Below are positions 5,294-12,087 of a stretch of DNA of 12,353 nucleotides, piece after piece (within the stretch, counting starts at the first letter, position 1; each line of letters begins with the position of its first letter). The DNA comes from an uncultured Collinsella sp. (GTDB lineage Bacteria > Actinomycetota > Coriobacteriia > Coriobacteriales > Coriobacteriaceae). The notes under the pieces were generated by a model, which was not told where the DNA came from, did no database searches, and saw only the letters and a list, made by a program, of their open reading frames with translations. The stretch covers positions 1 to 12,353 of the forward strand of contig UQMK01000042.1 of assembly GCA_900542085.1 (NCBI GenBank), given 5' to 3'. The position numbers and the translations under genes are program-made.

Positions 5294-7108
5294 TCATTCA
5301 CCTACTTCGTATGTATCGAGGTATTCCTGCTTGAGCGTCTGCGAGGACGACTTGATCTTTTCCACGAGCGTGCCGGCTTCGATGAAGTAGAACGAGTTGG
5401 TGAGGTCTGCCAGGTCGTCGAGCAGATGGCTTGAAATGAGCACGCTGCGTCCCCGCGCCACTTCGCCGCGCATCGCGTCGCAGGAGGTTTTCCGTTTTCC
5501 CGGATCGAGGCCGTTCAGCGGTTCATCGAGGATGAGGTACGGGCAATCGGTCGCTATCGCCATGGCAAGCTTTACCTGCTGCTTCATTCCTGTCGAGAGT
5601 TTACGGGTCGGCTTGTCGAGATATGGGGAGATTCCGAGGGAGCTGCAGAGCGAGTCGATGTCGGTGGCCGATTTCCACGCCTCCCTAACGAAAGCAAGGT
5701 GCTCGATGGCCGATAGCGTGGGATAGAGATCCGTGCCGCCTGAAGAGCTCAGGTAGACGAGTTCTGCAAATTCGGCTGATCGACGTTGGCTGATTCCGTC
5801 TGCCGCCAGGCTTCCCGAGTGGATACGGGTGGGAAATTGGCCCGACAGCGCTTCAAGAAGGGTGGTTTTCCCCGAGCCGTTGGGAGCGACGAGCCCCGCC
5901 GCCGTTCCCGGGCTCAGGAAAAGCGACCCGATCGAAAGTATCGTCGTGCTCCCGTATCCCACGCTCGCGTCCAGAAGCTCGAGCCCATGGTGCTTTTTAG
6001 CGGGTCCAGCCTGTTTGGGCGAACGTGCCGCAACGGCGCCGACCGCAAAAAAGACCGCGGCGTATGCCAGGGCCACGGCAAGCATCGATGCGCTGCCTGA
6101 ACCGGAGCCAATGAATTCTGTCGGGAAGCATCCTACGTAGCCCGTGGCCTCGATAGGCGAGAACACGGCCAGCGGCAGGAGATTGAGCGCGGCATTATGC
6201 TCCAGCGCCGAATCGGACAGCAACGGGAATGCCGGGGCCGCGACAAGCAGCGCGGAGGTAAGGGGGCCTGCGAGGACGCGCCTCGTTGCGGTCGATAGGA
6301 CGGCGGAGCAAACGGATATCAAGGTTCCGCCCGCAAGAAGCGCGATAAGCAGGGCTGTGAAGACGTTTCCCGCGGTCGTGGTGGTAAGCGCGCCGTCATG
6401 GAAGAAGGCGATCGGGTACCCAATTTGCCCGAAGCCGTTTAGGGCCAAGGCGTAAATGCCCCCGGGTGCGAGGCCGGCGAGGAGCATCGCGGTCCCCGCG
6501 GCGATTATCGAAAACACGATCTGGATAAGGCGCCGGAATTTGGGCACGGGCGCCTTTGCCGCCAGGGTCCCGGGCCTTGTGGCGCCGAGCACGAGTATCG
6601 ACGAGAGAAGGAAGGGGATGAAGGGAAGGAAGGACGGCGCCGTGGCAATGGCGTAAGGCAGGAAGGAAAGGAATGGCAGGTCGTTTGCGGAGGCCGGGAT
6701 ATCCGTGATGCCGGAGCTGCTCAGGGCACGGCAATATGCGAGCGCCGCGTCATTGGTCTCTCGGTCTCCCACGATGGACCCGGATTGGAAGCCTTCGCCC
6801 ATGAGCGCGTAGTAGCTCTCAGCAGAATCGAGAAAGGCGGCGTCGGTTTGAGCGGCAAGGGCGGCGTTCGCGTATCTTGCAAGCTCCGCGTCGACTTGCT
6901 GCTCTGGCGATAGGTCTATGCCGCTGGCCTGGGGCGCGCGCGTATTGAATGCGTCGACAAAGCCCTGCATGCCCTGCTTCATAAAGAAGGGCCCGTAGAT
7001 GGGTGAATTGAACGCAATGGGGATGGAGAAGGCTGCGGCGAGAACGAGCGTACAAATCCATACGGCCTTGTCTCTTAGGATTAGTTTGAGAAGAAGTCGA
7101 CAGTACAT
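5294..7108 (-). CDS. Single-chain ABC transporter: N-terminal membrane domain fused to C-terminal ATPase
   Basis: 604 aa. The first helix (about 15-33) is followed by an external loop of roughly 110 residues, then five more helices around 148-176, 193-220, 250-272, 279-297 and 341-361: an ABC-2-like membrane half. The ATPase from about 375 has Walker A APNGSGKTT (408-416), signature LSTGM (504-508), Walker B LILDEP (525-530), D-loop NGLDP and switch His561 (SSH). The Q-loop position shows Ser (VYLSSSG) instead of Gln. Fusion in the order membrane-ATPase is usual for peptide and drug exporters of other folds; in ABC-2-type systems the halves are normally separate genes. Start ATG 7108 has AGGTG 8-9 nt upstream. 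Probably a homodimeric exporter or immunity pump; the substrate is unknown, although the nearby exported-peptide cassette makes peptide handling plausible. Confidence 0.85.
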   Translation of the reverse strand: MYCRLLLKLILRDKAVWICTLVLAAAFSIPIAFNSPIYGPFFMKQGMQGFVDAFNTRAPQASGIDLSPEQQVDAELARYANAALAAQTDAAFLDSAESYYALMGEGFQSGSIVGDRETNDAALAYCRALSSSGITDIPASANDLPFLSFLPYAIATAPSFLPFIPFLLSSILVLGATRPGTLAAKAPVPKFRRLIQIVFSIIAAGTAMLLAGLAPGGIYALALNGFGQIGYPIAFFHDGALTTTTAGNVFTALLIALLAGGTLISVCSAVLSTATRRVLAGPLTSALLVAAPAFPLLSDSALEHNAALNLLPLAVFSPIEATGYVGCFPTEFIGSGSGSASMLAVALAYAAVFFAVGAVAARSPKQAGPAKKHHGLELLDASVGYGSTTILSIGSLFLSPGTAAGLVAPNGSGKTTLLEALSGQFPTRIHSGSLAADGISQRRSAEFAELVYLSSSGGTDLYPTLSAIEHLAFVREAWKSATDIDSLCSSLGISPYLDKPTRKLSTGMKQQVKLAMAIATDCPYLILDEPLNGLDPGKRKTSCDAMRGEVARGRSVLISSHLLDDLADLTNSFYFIEAGTLVEKIKSSSQTLKQEYLDTYEVGE

Positions 7109-7226
7109 TCAGAAGCACCTACGTTCCTCAAAGAATCGTTAGATTAAAAGTAACAGACCGGATGAAGATACGTGCGACGGGGGCGAGGCGAATGGCTGAG
7201 CGGTATCGATATGCGGGTTCAACGGT

Positions 7227-7255
7227 ATTATATTGACCACATAGATTATTAACTT
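7227..7255 (-). promoter_or_regulatory. Possible promoter of the ABC operon
   Basis: A perfect TATAAT lies on the minus strand at 7232-7227. The best -35 at 17 bp is only AAGTTA. It would give a leader of about 110 nt before the ATG at 7108. Supported by the -10 alone. Confidence 0.3.
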
Positions 7256-7480
7256 GCATTTCTAACAGTTAAGGAGACGGGTGCTTTCCAGCACACTCCT
7301 TCGATGATGCCTTCCGCTAGTTGCTATGCCGGTTTCAGCCAACAAAGAATGTGCCCTGGTGCTCAGGTTCACCGTTAGCGTTGGCAACATATGAGATGGG
7401 CCAGACCCTTGCCGCGCGCCGAATGGGCGAGAGGTGTCGGGCTCCATGTTTATTCCACCTGCTTGTTATCAACCAGCTTC

Positions 7481-7517
7481 GTTCAACGTCAGACATTCAA
7501 GATGTCAGACGTCGAAC
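7481..7517. repeat. 16-bp imperfect inverted repeat containing GTCAGACAT
   Basis: Arms 7481-7496 and 7502-7517 match at 14 of 16 positions around a 5-nt loop. Both arms carry the GTCAGAC word that recurs at 7588-7624. Confidence 0.55.
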
Positions 7518-7587
7518 CTGCGCCAAAGACGCAGCTGGGGCTACTAGTTGCCTACAATCGCTCGCGAAGCTCGCCTGTTCGTGCGTG

Positions 7588-7624
7588 AATGTCTGACAGC
7601 TCCGTCAGACATTGTCGGACATTT
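7588..7624. repeat. Inverted plus tandem GTCAGACATT motifs
   Basis: AATGTCTGAC (7588-7597) and GTCAGACATT (7604-7613) form a perfect 10-bp dyad with a 6-nt spacer. A diverged direct copy GTCGGACATT follows at once (7614-7623). With the hairpin at 7481-7517 this makes five related words in 144 bp. Repeated operator half-sites are the simplest reading; the binding protein is not in the window. Confidence 0.5.
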
Positions 7625-7750
7625 GATTGTTCGACAAATGCGCACGTGGTCGCGTTCGCAAAGATTACTGAACGGTCGATGGGTGCGTTGAGACCGGAGC
7701 AGACGGCGGATGCCAGAAAAATGGCCTCACAGAATCGCACCCATGGTTGA

Positions 7751-7788
7751 TAAAAATGACCGCCCGGGCGCAAATACCCGGGCGGTCA
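7751..7788 (-). terminator. Rho-independent terminator, minus strand
   Basis: Perfect 12-bp stem TGACCGCCCGGG / CCCGGGCGGTCA (7757-7768, 7777-7788) with an 8-nt loop. On the minus strand it is followed by TTTTTATC. It lies about 60 nt past the stop of the gene fragment at 7852 and is the natural terminator of that lost gene. Confidence 0.85.
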
Positions 7789-7851
7789 ATTCATCCCCTC
7801 GTTCGCGATCCTGTTGGATTTTGGGGCTTTGACATGTTGTTGACGGATGGA

Positions 7852-8031
7852 TCAGCCGTACAGCTTGATCTCCCGGGGTTCCATGTGGTCGTCCCCCAAT
7901 AAGACGTCCCTGATGTAGCTCTGCGGAAGGAACTCGACGGGCAGCACTGGGTCGTCGACGTAGCCGGGCACTGGGAGTAGGCGTGGCCTTTGGACATAGC
8001 GTGGCCGCCTGCCGGCGGTCGGACTGCCACT
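7852..8031 (-). pseudogene. C-terminal fragment of an unrecognised protein
   Basis: The minus-strand frame is open from 8031 (after TGA 8034-8032) to TGA at 7852. From GTG 7971 it encodes 39 aa including GYVDDPVLPVEFLPQSYI and GDDHMEPREIKLYG. Codon choice in this part is strongly C/G-ending, like real genes of the GC-rich host, and a strong terminator follows. The upstream part (R/P-rich) loses protein character as the repeat region approaches. I do not recognise the family. It looks like the last 40 codons of a gene whose body was deleted or replaced. Confidence 0.4.
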
Positions 8032-8107
8032 TCAGCCAAAAGCTCAGGCGCGCGCATTAAAATAATGGATATATCGCTTGATGGGCTTTTGACCAAGCAT
8101 GAACATC

Positions 8108-8152
8108 GCAGGTAAATCCGTGTACCAATTTTTGGTATACGAATTTACCTGC
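8108..8152. repeat. 45-bp hairpin with 21-bp arms
   Basis: Arms 8108-8128 and 8132-8152 match at 19 of 21 positions around TTT. Both mismatches become G-U pairs in one of the two possible transcripts. It lies 3 bp before the first 177-bp repeat and is absent before the second. It contains a TTTTT but no T run at its foot, so it is not a standard terminator. Confidence 0.6.
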
Positions 8153-8154
8153 GG

Positions 8155-8331
8155 TTTGCTGAAAGCTCTGACATGCGCTGTCGACTTCATTAAAATCGAT
8201 TGCCGATAAAGTCTTCCTATATATGCGAGCCCTGAGAAGCTGCGCTGTGAACCTGAGACCGCTATCGATCGGCCCGGTGCACCGGGCCGCTGTCCTCGAG
8301 CCGGCATCAGCTTGCCGGTCTCAAAACGTAT
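8155..8331 (+). repeat. 177-bp direct repeat, copy A (upstream of the DUF1648 gene)
   Basis: Matches copy B at 9052-9228 with five substitutions and no gaps; roughly the last 130 bp are identical. Structured: GAGACCG (8255-8261) can pair with CGGTCTC (8316-8322), enclosing the perfect 18-bp palindrome GGCCCGGTGCACCGGGCC (8271-8288) and a second hairpin GCCGGCA/TTGCCGG (about 8300-8318). That makes a three-way junction with a competing alternative pairing. TATATA at 8219-8224 could be a -10 for a transcript through it. It ends 51 bp before the DUF1648 start. It could be a leader RNA, a small RNA gene or a miniature repeat element. Confidence 0.85.
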
Positions 8332-8382
8332 ACTTGATTTAAGGCGGAGTGGAATGTGGGCGCGCAAGGAGATGCGGAATCG

Positions 8383-9009
8383 ATGAGAGCCTCAAAAATA
8401 ATTACTGCAGTGTTATCATCTTTCATCCTCTCTATTCTTCCATTTCTGATTCTATGGGCGGCTTGGTCAGTCCTCCCTGATACAATTCCCGCTCATTGGA
8501 GTGGGGGTGTGGTTGATCGATGGGGTAATAAGCTTGAATTGCTGGTTGTTCCGCTGTTTTCTCTGATTGGTTCTATTGCAATTTCTGTGTACCTTATTGT
8601 TTCCACGCGGCGAAGAGAGTTCGCGGATTTCTCTGTTCGAATGCGACGGGACTTTGTTGCGTGCTATATTTCTAGTCTTCTTTTATCGACAACCTGCTCA
8701 GTGATAATTGCCGTTTGGGTTCAGTTGATTCTTACGCAAAACACTACGGTTGATGGGGGGCTTGGACTATCGATCCTGTATTCCCTTCCCGGGCTATATG
8801 TGATCTTGTGCGCTTTGCCGCCTTTTTATGCGAGCGGCGAGAGCAAAAAGGCAGAGCGCCTGATAACAGTTCTTATTGGCGGCGCGGAGATTGTTCTTTG
8901 TGGAATAGTGCTTGAAGGTTCGGCTGCCTCTTATGCGATGATTGGACTGATGATTCTGTTCTGTGCGTTTGAGATTGTGTCACAGGTAAGGGATAGCCGG
9001 TCCTTATGA
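8383..9009 (+). CDS. DUF1648 (SdpI-like) integral membrane protein
   Basis: 208 aa from ATG 8383, with AAGGAG 11 nt upstream; a GTG at 8356 in the same frame lies before that ribosome site and is less likely. The N-terminal block has a helix (about 7-28), then LPDTIPAHWSGGVVDRWGNK, the DUF1648 signature of SdpI-family proteins. Further helices lie near residues 49-68, 85-110, 123-145, 156-176 and 181-200. SdpI in Bacillus is the immunity protein and signal transducer for the SDP toxin; many relatives have unknown roles. The gene is clearly AT-richer than coaBC and the kinase operon, and lies alone between two near-identical repeats, so acquisition as a unit is plausible. Immunity to a peptide is inference only. 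Confidence 0.85.
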   Translation: MRASKIITAVLSSFILSILPFLILWAAWSVLPDTIPAHWSGGVVDRWGNKLELLVVPLFSLIGSIAISVYLIVSTRRREFADFSVRMRRDFVACYISSLLLSTTCSVIIAVWVQLILTQNTTVDGGLGLSILYSLPGLYVILCALPPFYASGESKKAERLITVLIGGAEIVLCGIVLEGSAASYAMIGLMILFCAFEIVSQVRDSRSL

Positions 9010-9051
9010 GTTGAATTACGCGCGTGCGGATATAAAGGGTGGCATGTTAAA

Positions 9052-9228
9052 TTTGTTGAAAACTCTGACATGCGCTGCCGACTTCATTAAAATCGATTGC
9101 CAATCAAGTCTTCCTATATATGCGAGCCCTGAGAAGCTGCGCTGTGAACCTGAGACCGCTATCGATCGGCCCGGTGCACCGGGCCGCTGTCCTCGAGCCG
9201 GCATCAGCTTGCCGGTCTCAAAACGTAT
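9052..9228 (+). repeat. 177-bp direct repeat, copy B (downstream of the DUF1648 gene)
   Basis: Same element as 8155-8331, offset by 897 bp. All pairing segments are conserved: GAGACCG 9152-9158, palindrome 9168-9185, CGGTCTC 9213-9219. The five differences all lie in the first third, outside the predicted three-way junction. It starts 43 bp after the DUF1648 stop. Recombination between the copies would delete the gene. Confidence 0.85.
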
Positions 9229-9524
9229 GCCGTCCGGTACGACCAACAGCCGAGTCTTGCGCCCAGTTCGAGCAGCGCCAGAACCCCGTGCCGGAACCCA
9301 CGCAGCCGATGGCAGGGGAATTCAGCCGCGGCCATCGAGGAGCCGACCCAGGGACGGCGCCCCCAGTCCTCGAAAGATTTCCACCGCCCCCTACAGGCCT
9401 GGATTGATTTAACAGTTGATTTAATCCGGCTGAACAAGCCGAGCATGGGCCGGTTGACAAAATGTAAGGTAAAAACGCAGATACGACCGTACGCCGGTGC
9501 GGGGTTCGGGTGATGTGATAGAAA
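9229..9524. other. Intergenic stretch before the antitoxin gene
   Basis: All three plus frames and one minus frame stay open for long distances because of GC content, but none shows a domain, a ribosome site or protein-like composition. Seen: tandem TTGATTTAA words (9404-9412 and 9416-9424) inside a GGATT...AATCC dyad, and TTGACA at 9454-9459, which could be a -35 box without a good -10. Confidence 0.4.
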
Positions 9525-9540
9525 GTAATACACGTATTAC
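9525..9540. promoter_or_regulatory. Palindromic operator GTAATAC-AC-GTATTAC
   Basis: Perfect 7-bp arms with a 2-bp centre, 20 bp before the antitoxin ATG. Ribbon-helix-helix antitoxins bind such short palindromes over their own promoter, so autoregulation is the likely purpose. Confidence 0.6.
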
Positions 9541-9560
9541 ATCTAACCGGGAGGTGCATC

Positions 9561-9755
9561 ATGGCAACCGCCACCGCAGCCCTGAGAACCCCCGAGGACC
9601 TCGCGAACAGGTACGACCGCCTGGCGAAGTCGACGGGCCGCACGAAAACCTTCTACATGACGGAGGCGCTTGCCGCAGAGATAGGCAGGCTCGAATACGA
9701 GTACGGCCTCATGAATTATCCGGGAAGCGTTTGGTTGCGAGGTATGCCAGTGTGA
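9561..9755 (+). CDS. RelB-like ribbon-helix-helix antitoxin, C-terminally altered, no toxin
   Basis: 64 aa with GGGAGGTG 4 nt before the ATG. The N-terminal two thirds fit RelB/CopG-type antitoxins: RTPEDLANRYDRLAKSTGRT, then KTFYMTEALAAEIGRLEYEYG, i.e. strand, helix, TGR turn, helix. Such proteins form DNA-binding dimers and use a further C-terminal segment to hold a RelE-family toxin. Here the sequence after EYGL diverges into MNYPGSVWLRG and stops, so the toxin-binding part appears lost. No RelE-like frame follows; the convergent histidine kinase begins within 15 bp. Probably an orphan DNA-binding remnant that could still repress from its operator. Confidence 0.7.
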   Translation: MATATAALRTPEDLANRYDRLAKSTGRTKTFYMTEALAAEIGRLEYEYGLMNYPGSVWLRGMPV

Positions 9756-9775
9756 GGGCCTGATTCGTCAGGCCC
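9756..9775. terminator. TTCG-loop hairpin between convergent genes
   Basis: GGGCCTGA-TTCG-TCAGGCCC: a perfect 8-bp stem with a stable UUCG tetraloop in the plus transcript. It begins one base after the antitoxin stop, and its right arm contains the kinase stop codon (9770-9768). No T run on either side, so it may act as a 3'-end stabiliser or weak bidirectional terminator. Confidence 0.5.
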
Positions 9776-11165
9776 CGCACAGGGGGACCGCGATGGTGGC
9801 CACCGCGCCGTCCGAGGGGCTGTTGGCGAGCGAGACGGAGCCCCCGTGGGCGCTCGCGGCCTCGGAGGCGACGTGGAGGCCGAGCCCGTAGTGGCGGCCT
9901 CCGTCGCGCGAGGAGCGGGAGGAGTCGTCTGTGAAGAGGCGCTCGCAGCCGCGTTCGAGGGCGGCGGGAGAAAAGCCCGGTCCGTCGTCGGCAACCTCGA
10001 TGACGAGCTGCCCGCCCGCGACGTCGCAGGAGACATCCACGCGCGAGCGTGCGTGCTCGGCGGCGTTGGCCACGAGGTTAGCGGCGGCTCGCGCCAGGCT
10101 GGTTCGGTCGAGCGGGGCCTCGGGTGCGCCCGCGACGGCGGGGCCCGTGGCCGCGTCGAGCGTCACGCCTCGCGCCCGGGTGATCTGGGCGGCCTCGGCG
10201 AGGACCTGCTCGCAGAGCTCGGCCGGCCGCATGGGGGCCCTCTCCGCCCCGCCGGACCCGCGCGAGGCCTCGATGAGCAGGCGCACGTAGCCGTCGAGCC
10301 TTTCGACACTGCCGGCTATGTCGCGCGCGGCGGCCGCGAGGTCGGCGTCTTTCTCGTCTTCCAGCTCCTCCGCCACGAAGTCGGCGTTGGCGCGCAGCAC
10401 GGTGAGCGGCGTCTTGAGGTCGTGGGCGAGCGACGCCACCTGCTCGCGCTGCCCCCGCTCCGCGGCCCAGCGGGCCTCGAGCGACTCGGCGAGGGAGGCC
10501 CGCATGGCGTCCATCGCGGCGAGGACGTCGTTCACCTCGCGCACGTTGGTGCTGCCGACCGCGAAGTCGAGATCCCCCGCGCCGACGCGCCCCGCCGCCT
10601 CCGCGAGCGGCGCCATCTTGCGCGAGATCACGCGGCTCGCACGGCGCGCCACGAGCGCGAGCGCGAGCGCGCTTCCCGCAGCGGCGCCGACGAGCATGAG
10701 GCTCTGCGGGTTGGGAAGCAGGCCGGCGAGGTCGCGCGAGACCCACTGCGGCAGGTACTCGCTGGCGAGTGCGCAGGCCCCGCCGCCCTTGAGCGGGAAC
10801 GCGGCGTAGGTGAGGCCCGAGCCCCCGCCCTCGATCTCCACTGTGCCCGGATCCGCGGCGAGTGCCGCACGGGCCATTTCCGTCGCGTCCTCGAGCCGCG
10901 TGCCCTCGAGGTCTGTCATCAGCACGTATCCGTCCTTGTTCAGGATGAGGTAGCGGTACGCCGTCGGCACGTCCTGCTGCCCGCAGACGCCGTCGCGTGC
11001 CAGGCCCTCCGCGACCTCGCGCGCATTGGCCGGCCCCCAGCTTGCCTCGTAGACGATGCCCGCGTTGATCGCCGCGGAGAGCGCCATGAACGAGGTGAGC
11101 CACGCCGTAGCGACCGCCGCGAACGCGTAGGCGAAGTAGCGCGCGATAACGAAGGAGAGCGGCAT
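9768..11165 (-). CDS. Sensor histidine kinase (antimicrobial-peptide-type two-component system)
   Basis: 465 aa from ATG 11165 (GAGGT 9 nt upstream). A GTG at 11204, overlapping the regulator's stop, would give 478 aa and is possible. Two helices, about 8-30 and 154-174, enclose a sensor domain of roughly 120 residues facing outward. Next come a HAMP-like segment and a dimerisation helix with the phospho-acceptor box SLAHDLKTPLTVL (His248). The ATPase domain has the N box NLVANAAEHA, G1 VADDGPGF and G2 GLGLHVASEAA. It autophosphorylates and passes phosphate to the regulator encoded just upstream. Very GC-rich. The ligand is unknown; the operon's ABC permease suggests a peptide antibiotic. Confidence 0.93.
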   Translation of the reverse strand: MPLSFVIARYFAYAFAAVATAWLTSFMALSAAINAGIVYEASWGPANAREVAEGLARDGVCGQQDVPTAYRYLILNKDGYVLMTDLEGTRLEDATEMARAALAADPGTVEIEGGGSGLTYAAFPLKGGGACALASEYLPQWVSRDLAGLLPNPQSLMLVGAAAGSALALALVARRASRVISRKMAPLAEAAGRVGAGDLDFAVGSTNVREVNDVLAAMDAMRASLAESLEARWAAERGQREQVASLAHDLKTPLTVLRANADFVAEELEDEKDADLAAAARDIAGSVERLDGYVRLLIEASRGSGGAERAPMRPAELCEQVLAEAAQITRARGVTLDAATGPAVAGAPEAPLDRTSLARAAANLVANAAEHARSRVDVSCDVAGGQLVIEVADDGPGFSPAALERGCERLFTDDSSRSSRDGGRHYGLGLHVASEAASAHGGSVSLANSPSDGAVATIAVPLCGA

Positions 11166-11191
11166 GCCTCGGCGACCTCGCGCCCCGGTCC

Positions 11192-11854
11192 TCAGAGCTG
11201 CCACTTGTACCCCATCCCCCAGACGGTCGCGATCGGATCGGTGCCGGCCTCGGAGAGTTTCCTCCGGGCGCGGCTGACCTGCATGGATATGGCCGCGTCG
11301 TCGGCGTCGCTCTCCCAGCCGAGCACCGCCTCGCGGATCTGCGCGCGGCTCATGACCTGCCCGGGGTGGCGGGCGAGGTACTCGCAGATGGCGTACTCGG
11401 TGGGCGTGAGCGGCACGGCCTCTCCGCCCACGGCGAGGCCGCGCGCCCCGAGGTCGATCCGCACCTCCCCGAAGGAGAGGGCGTGCGAGCGCGGCCGGCG
11501 CTCACGGCGTAGATGGGCCGCGACCTTGGCGCGCAGCTCCGCGGCCCCGAAGGGCTTGCGGACGTAGTCGTCGGCGCCCAGGCCGTAGCCGGCCACGGCG
11601 TCCTCCTCGGCCACGCGCGCGGTCAGGAAGACGATGGGCCCGTCGAAGTCCGGGCGGATCTGCCGCACGAGCTCGAAGCCGTCGAGCCCCGGCATCATGA
11701 CGTCGCAGAGCACGAGGTCGAAGCGCGAGAGGTCCATCCCCGGGACCGCCGTCGGGTCCGCCTCCCTGACGACCTCATGGCCGTCGCGGCCGAGGACGCG
11801 CGCGAGCGCGTCGAGGATCGCCCGTTCATCATCCACTGCCAGTATCCTCGCCAT
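11192..11854 (-). CDS. OmpR/PhoB-family response regulator
   Basis: 220 aa from ATG 11854, with AGGAGG 6 nt upstream; a longer frame to 11944 lacks such a site. The receiver domain (1-115) has the acidic pair in VDDE (Asp8/Asp9), phospho-acceptor Asp51 in LCDVMMPGLDG, Thr78 in FLTAR and Lys99 in RKPF. The C-terminal winged helix (about 125-220) has LTPTEYAICEYLARHPGQV, then the recognition helix near VSRARRKL, ending in VWGMGYKW. It should be activated by the kinase 26 nt downstream and control this operon or a peptide-resistance transporter. Lies 44 nt after the 62-aa gene. Confidence 0.95.
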   Translation of the reverse strand: MARILAVDDERAILDALARVLGRDGHEVVREADPTAVPGMDLSRFDLVLCDVMMPGLDGFELVRQIRPDFDGPIVFLTARVAEEDAVAGYGLGADDYVRKPFGAAELRAKVAAHLRRERRPRSHALSFGEVRIDLGARGLAVGGEAVPLTPTEYAICEYLARHPGQVMSRAQIREAVLGWESDADDAAISMQVSRARRKLSEAGTDPIATVWGMGYKWQL

Positions 11855-11898
11855 GTTCGACCTCCTGAAACTCCCGTTGCATTGTACTTGCGCCGCGC

Positions 11899-12087
11899 TC
11901 AGCGGTCTAGAGCCCTGCGCGCAGTCGCGGGCGCGGGCGCCCACATGGTGACCTCTGGGTTGGGCAGCACGCGGTCGGCGATCGAGTGCAGCGCCGACCC
12001 CCAGCCGGCGTCGAGCAGGGCATTCCCGCCCAGGACGAGCGCTGCGGAGAGGAGGGCGAGCACGGCGGCGAGCGGCTTCCTACTCAT
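11899..12087 (-). CDS. 62-aa membrane or exported protein in the ABC/two-component operon
   Basis: Starts at ATG 12087 inside the permease's last codons (8-nt overlap), so translation is coupled. After MSRKP a hydrophobic helix spans about residues 6-25, followed by a soluble tail containing IADRVLPNPEVTMWAP and a basic end. It could be a signal-anchored or cleaved peptide. No family recognised. The position between permease and regulator is conserved enough in such operons to suggest an accessory role, but that is a guess. Confidence 0.6.
   Translation of the reverse strand: MSRKPLAAVLALLSAALVLGGNALLDAGWGSALHSIADRVLPNPEVTMWAPAPATARRALDR

Larger units (their letters stand above)
7256..7750. 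other. Intergenic stretch with dyads and possible gene scraps
   Basis: No intact gene is visible. A 53-codon minus-strand frame (7335-7496) ends in a protein-like run ISYVANANGEPEHQG, and another (7552-7773) ends LTELSDIHARTGELRERL. Neither has a ribosome site, and their starts fall inside hairpins, so at most they are tails of lost genes. The notable content is the GTCAGACATT dyad cluster described separately. Confidence 0.35.

Noticed and set aside
7335..7496. 53-codon minus-strand frame ending ISYVANANGEPEHQG
   Set aside because: The tail looks protein-like, but the start lies in a hairpin without a ribosome site. Kept only as a possible gene scrap.
7481..7624. CRISPR array
   Set aside because: The words are about 10 bp, in mixed orientation and with irregular spacing, and no cas gene is near.
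8255..8322. Group II intron domain V in the repeat
   Set aside because: The hairpin beginning GAGCCGGC lacks the GAAA loop, bulge and 34-nt layout of domain V, and no intron-encoded protein is present.
9016..9246. Minus-strand frames through both 177-bp repeats sharing a common peptide
   Set aside because: They share residues only because the DNA is repeated. The sequence is dominated by palindromes and there is no ribosome site; the same holds for 8044-8367.
9230..9513. Long plus-strand frame after repeat copy B
   Set aside because: All three plus frames are open for long stretches, with low-complexity Arg/Pro/Ser content and no start signal.
9846..11567. 573-codon plus-strand open frame
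   Set aside because: It lies antisense to the histidine kinase and regulator, whose motifs are certain. Long antisense frames are expected in DNA this rich in GC.
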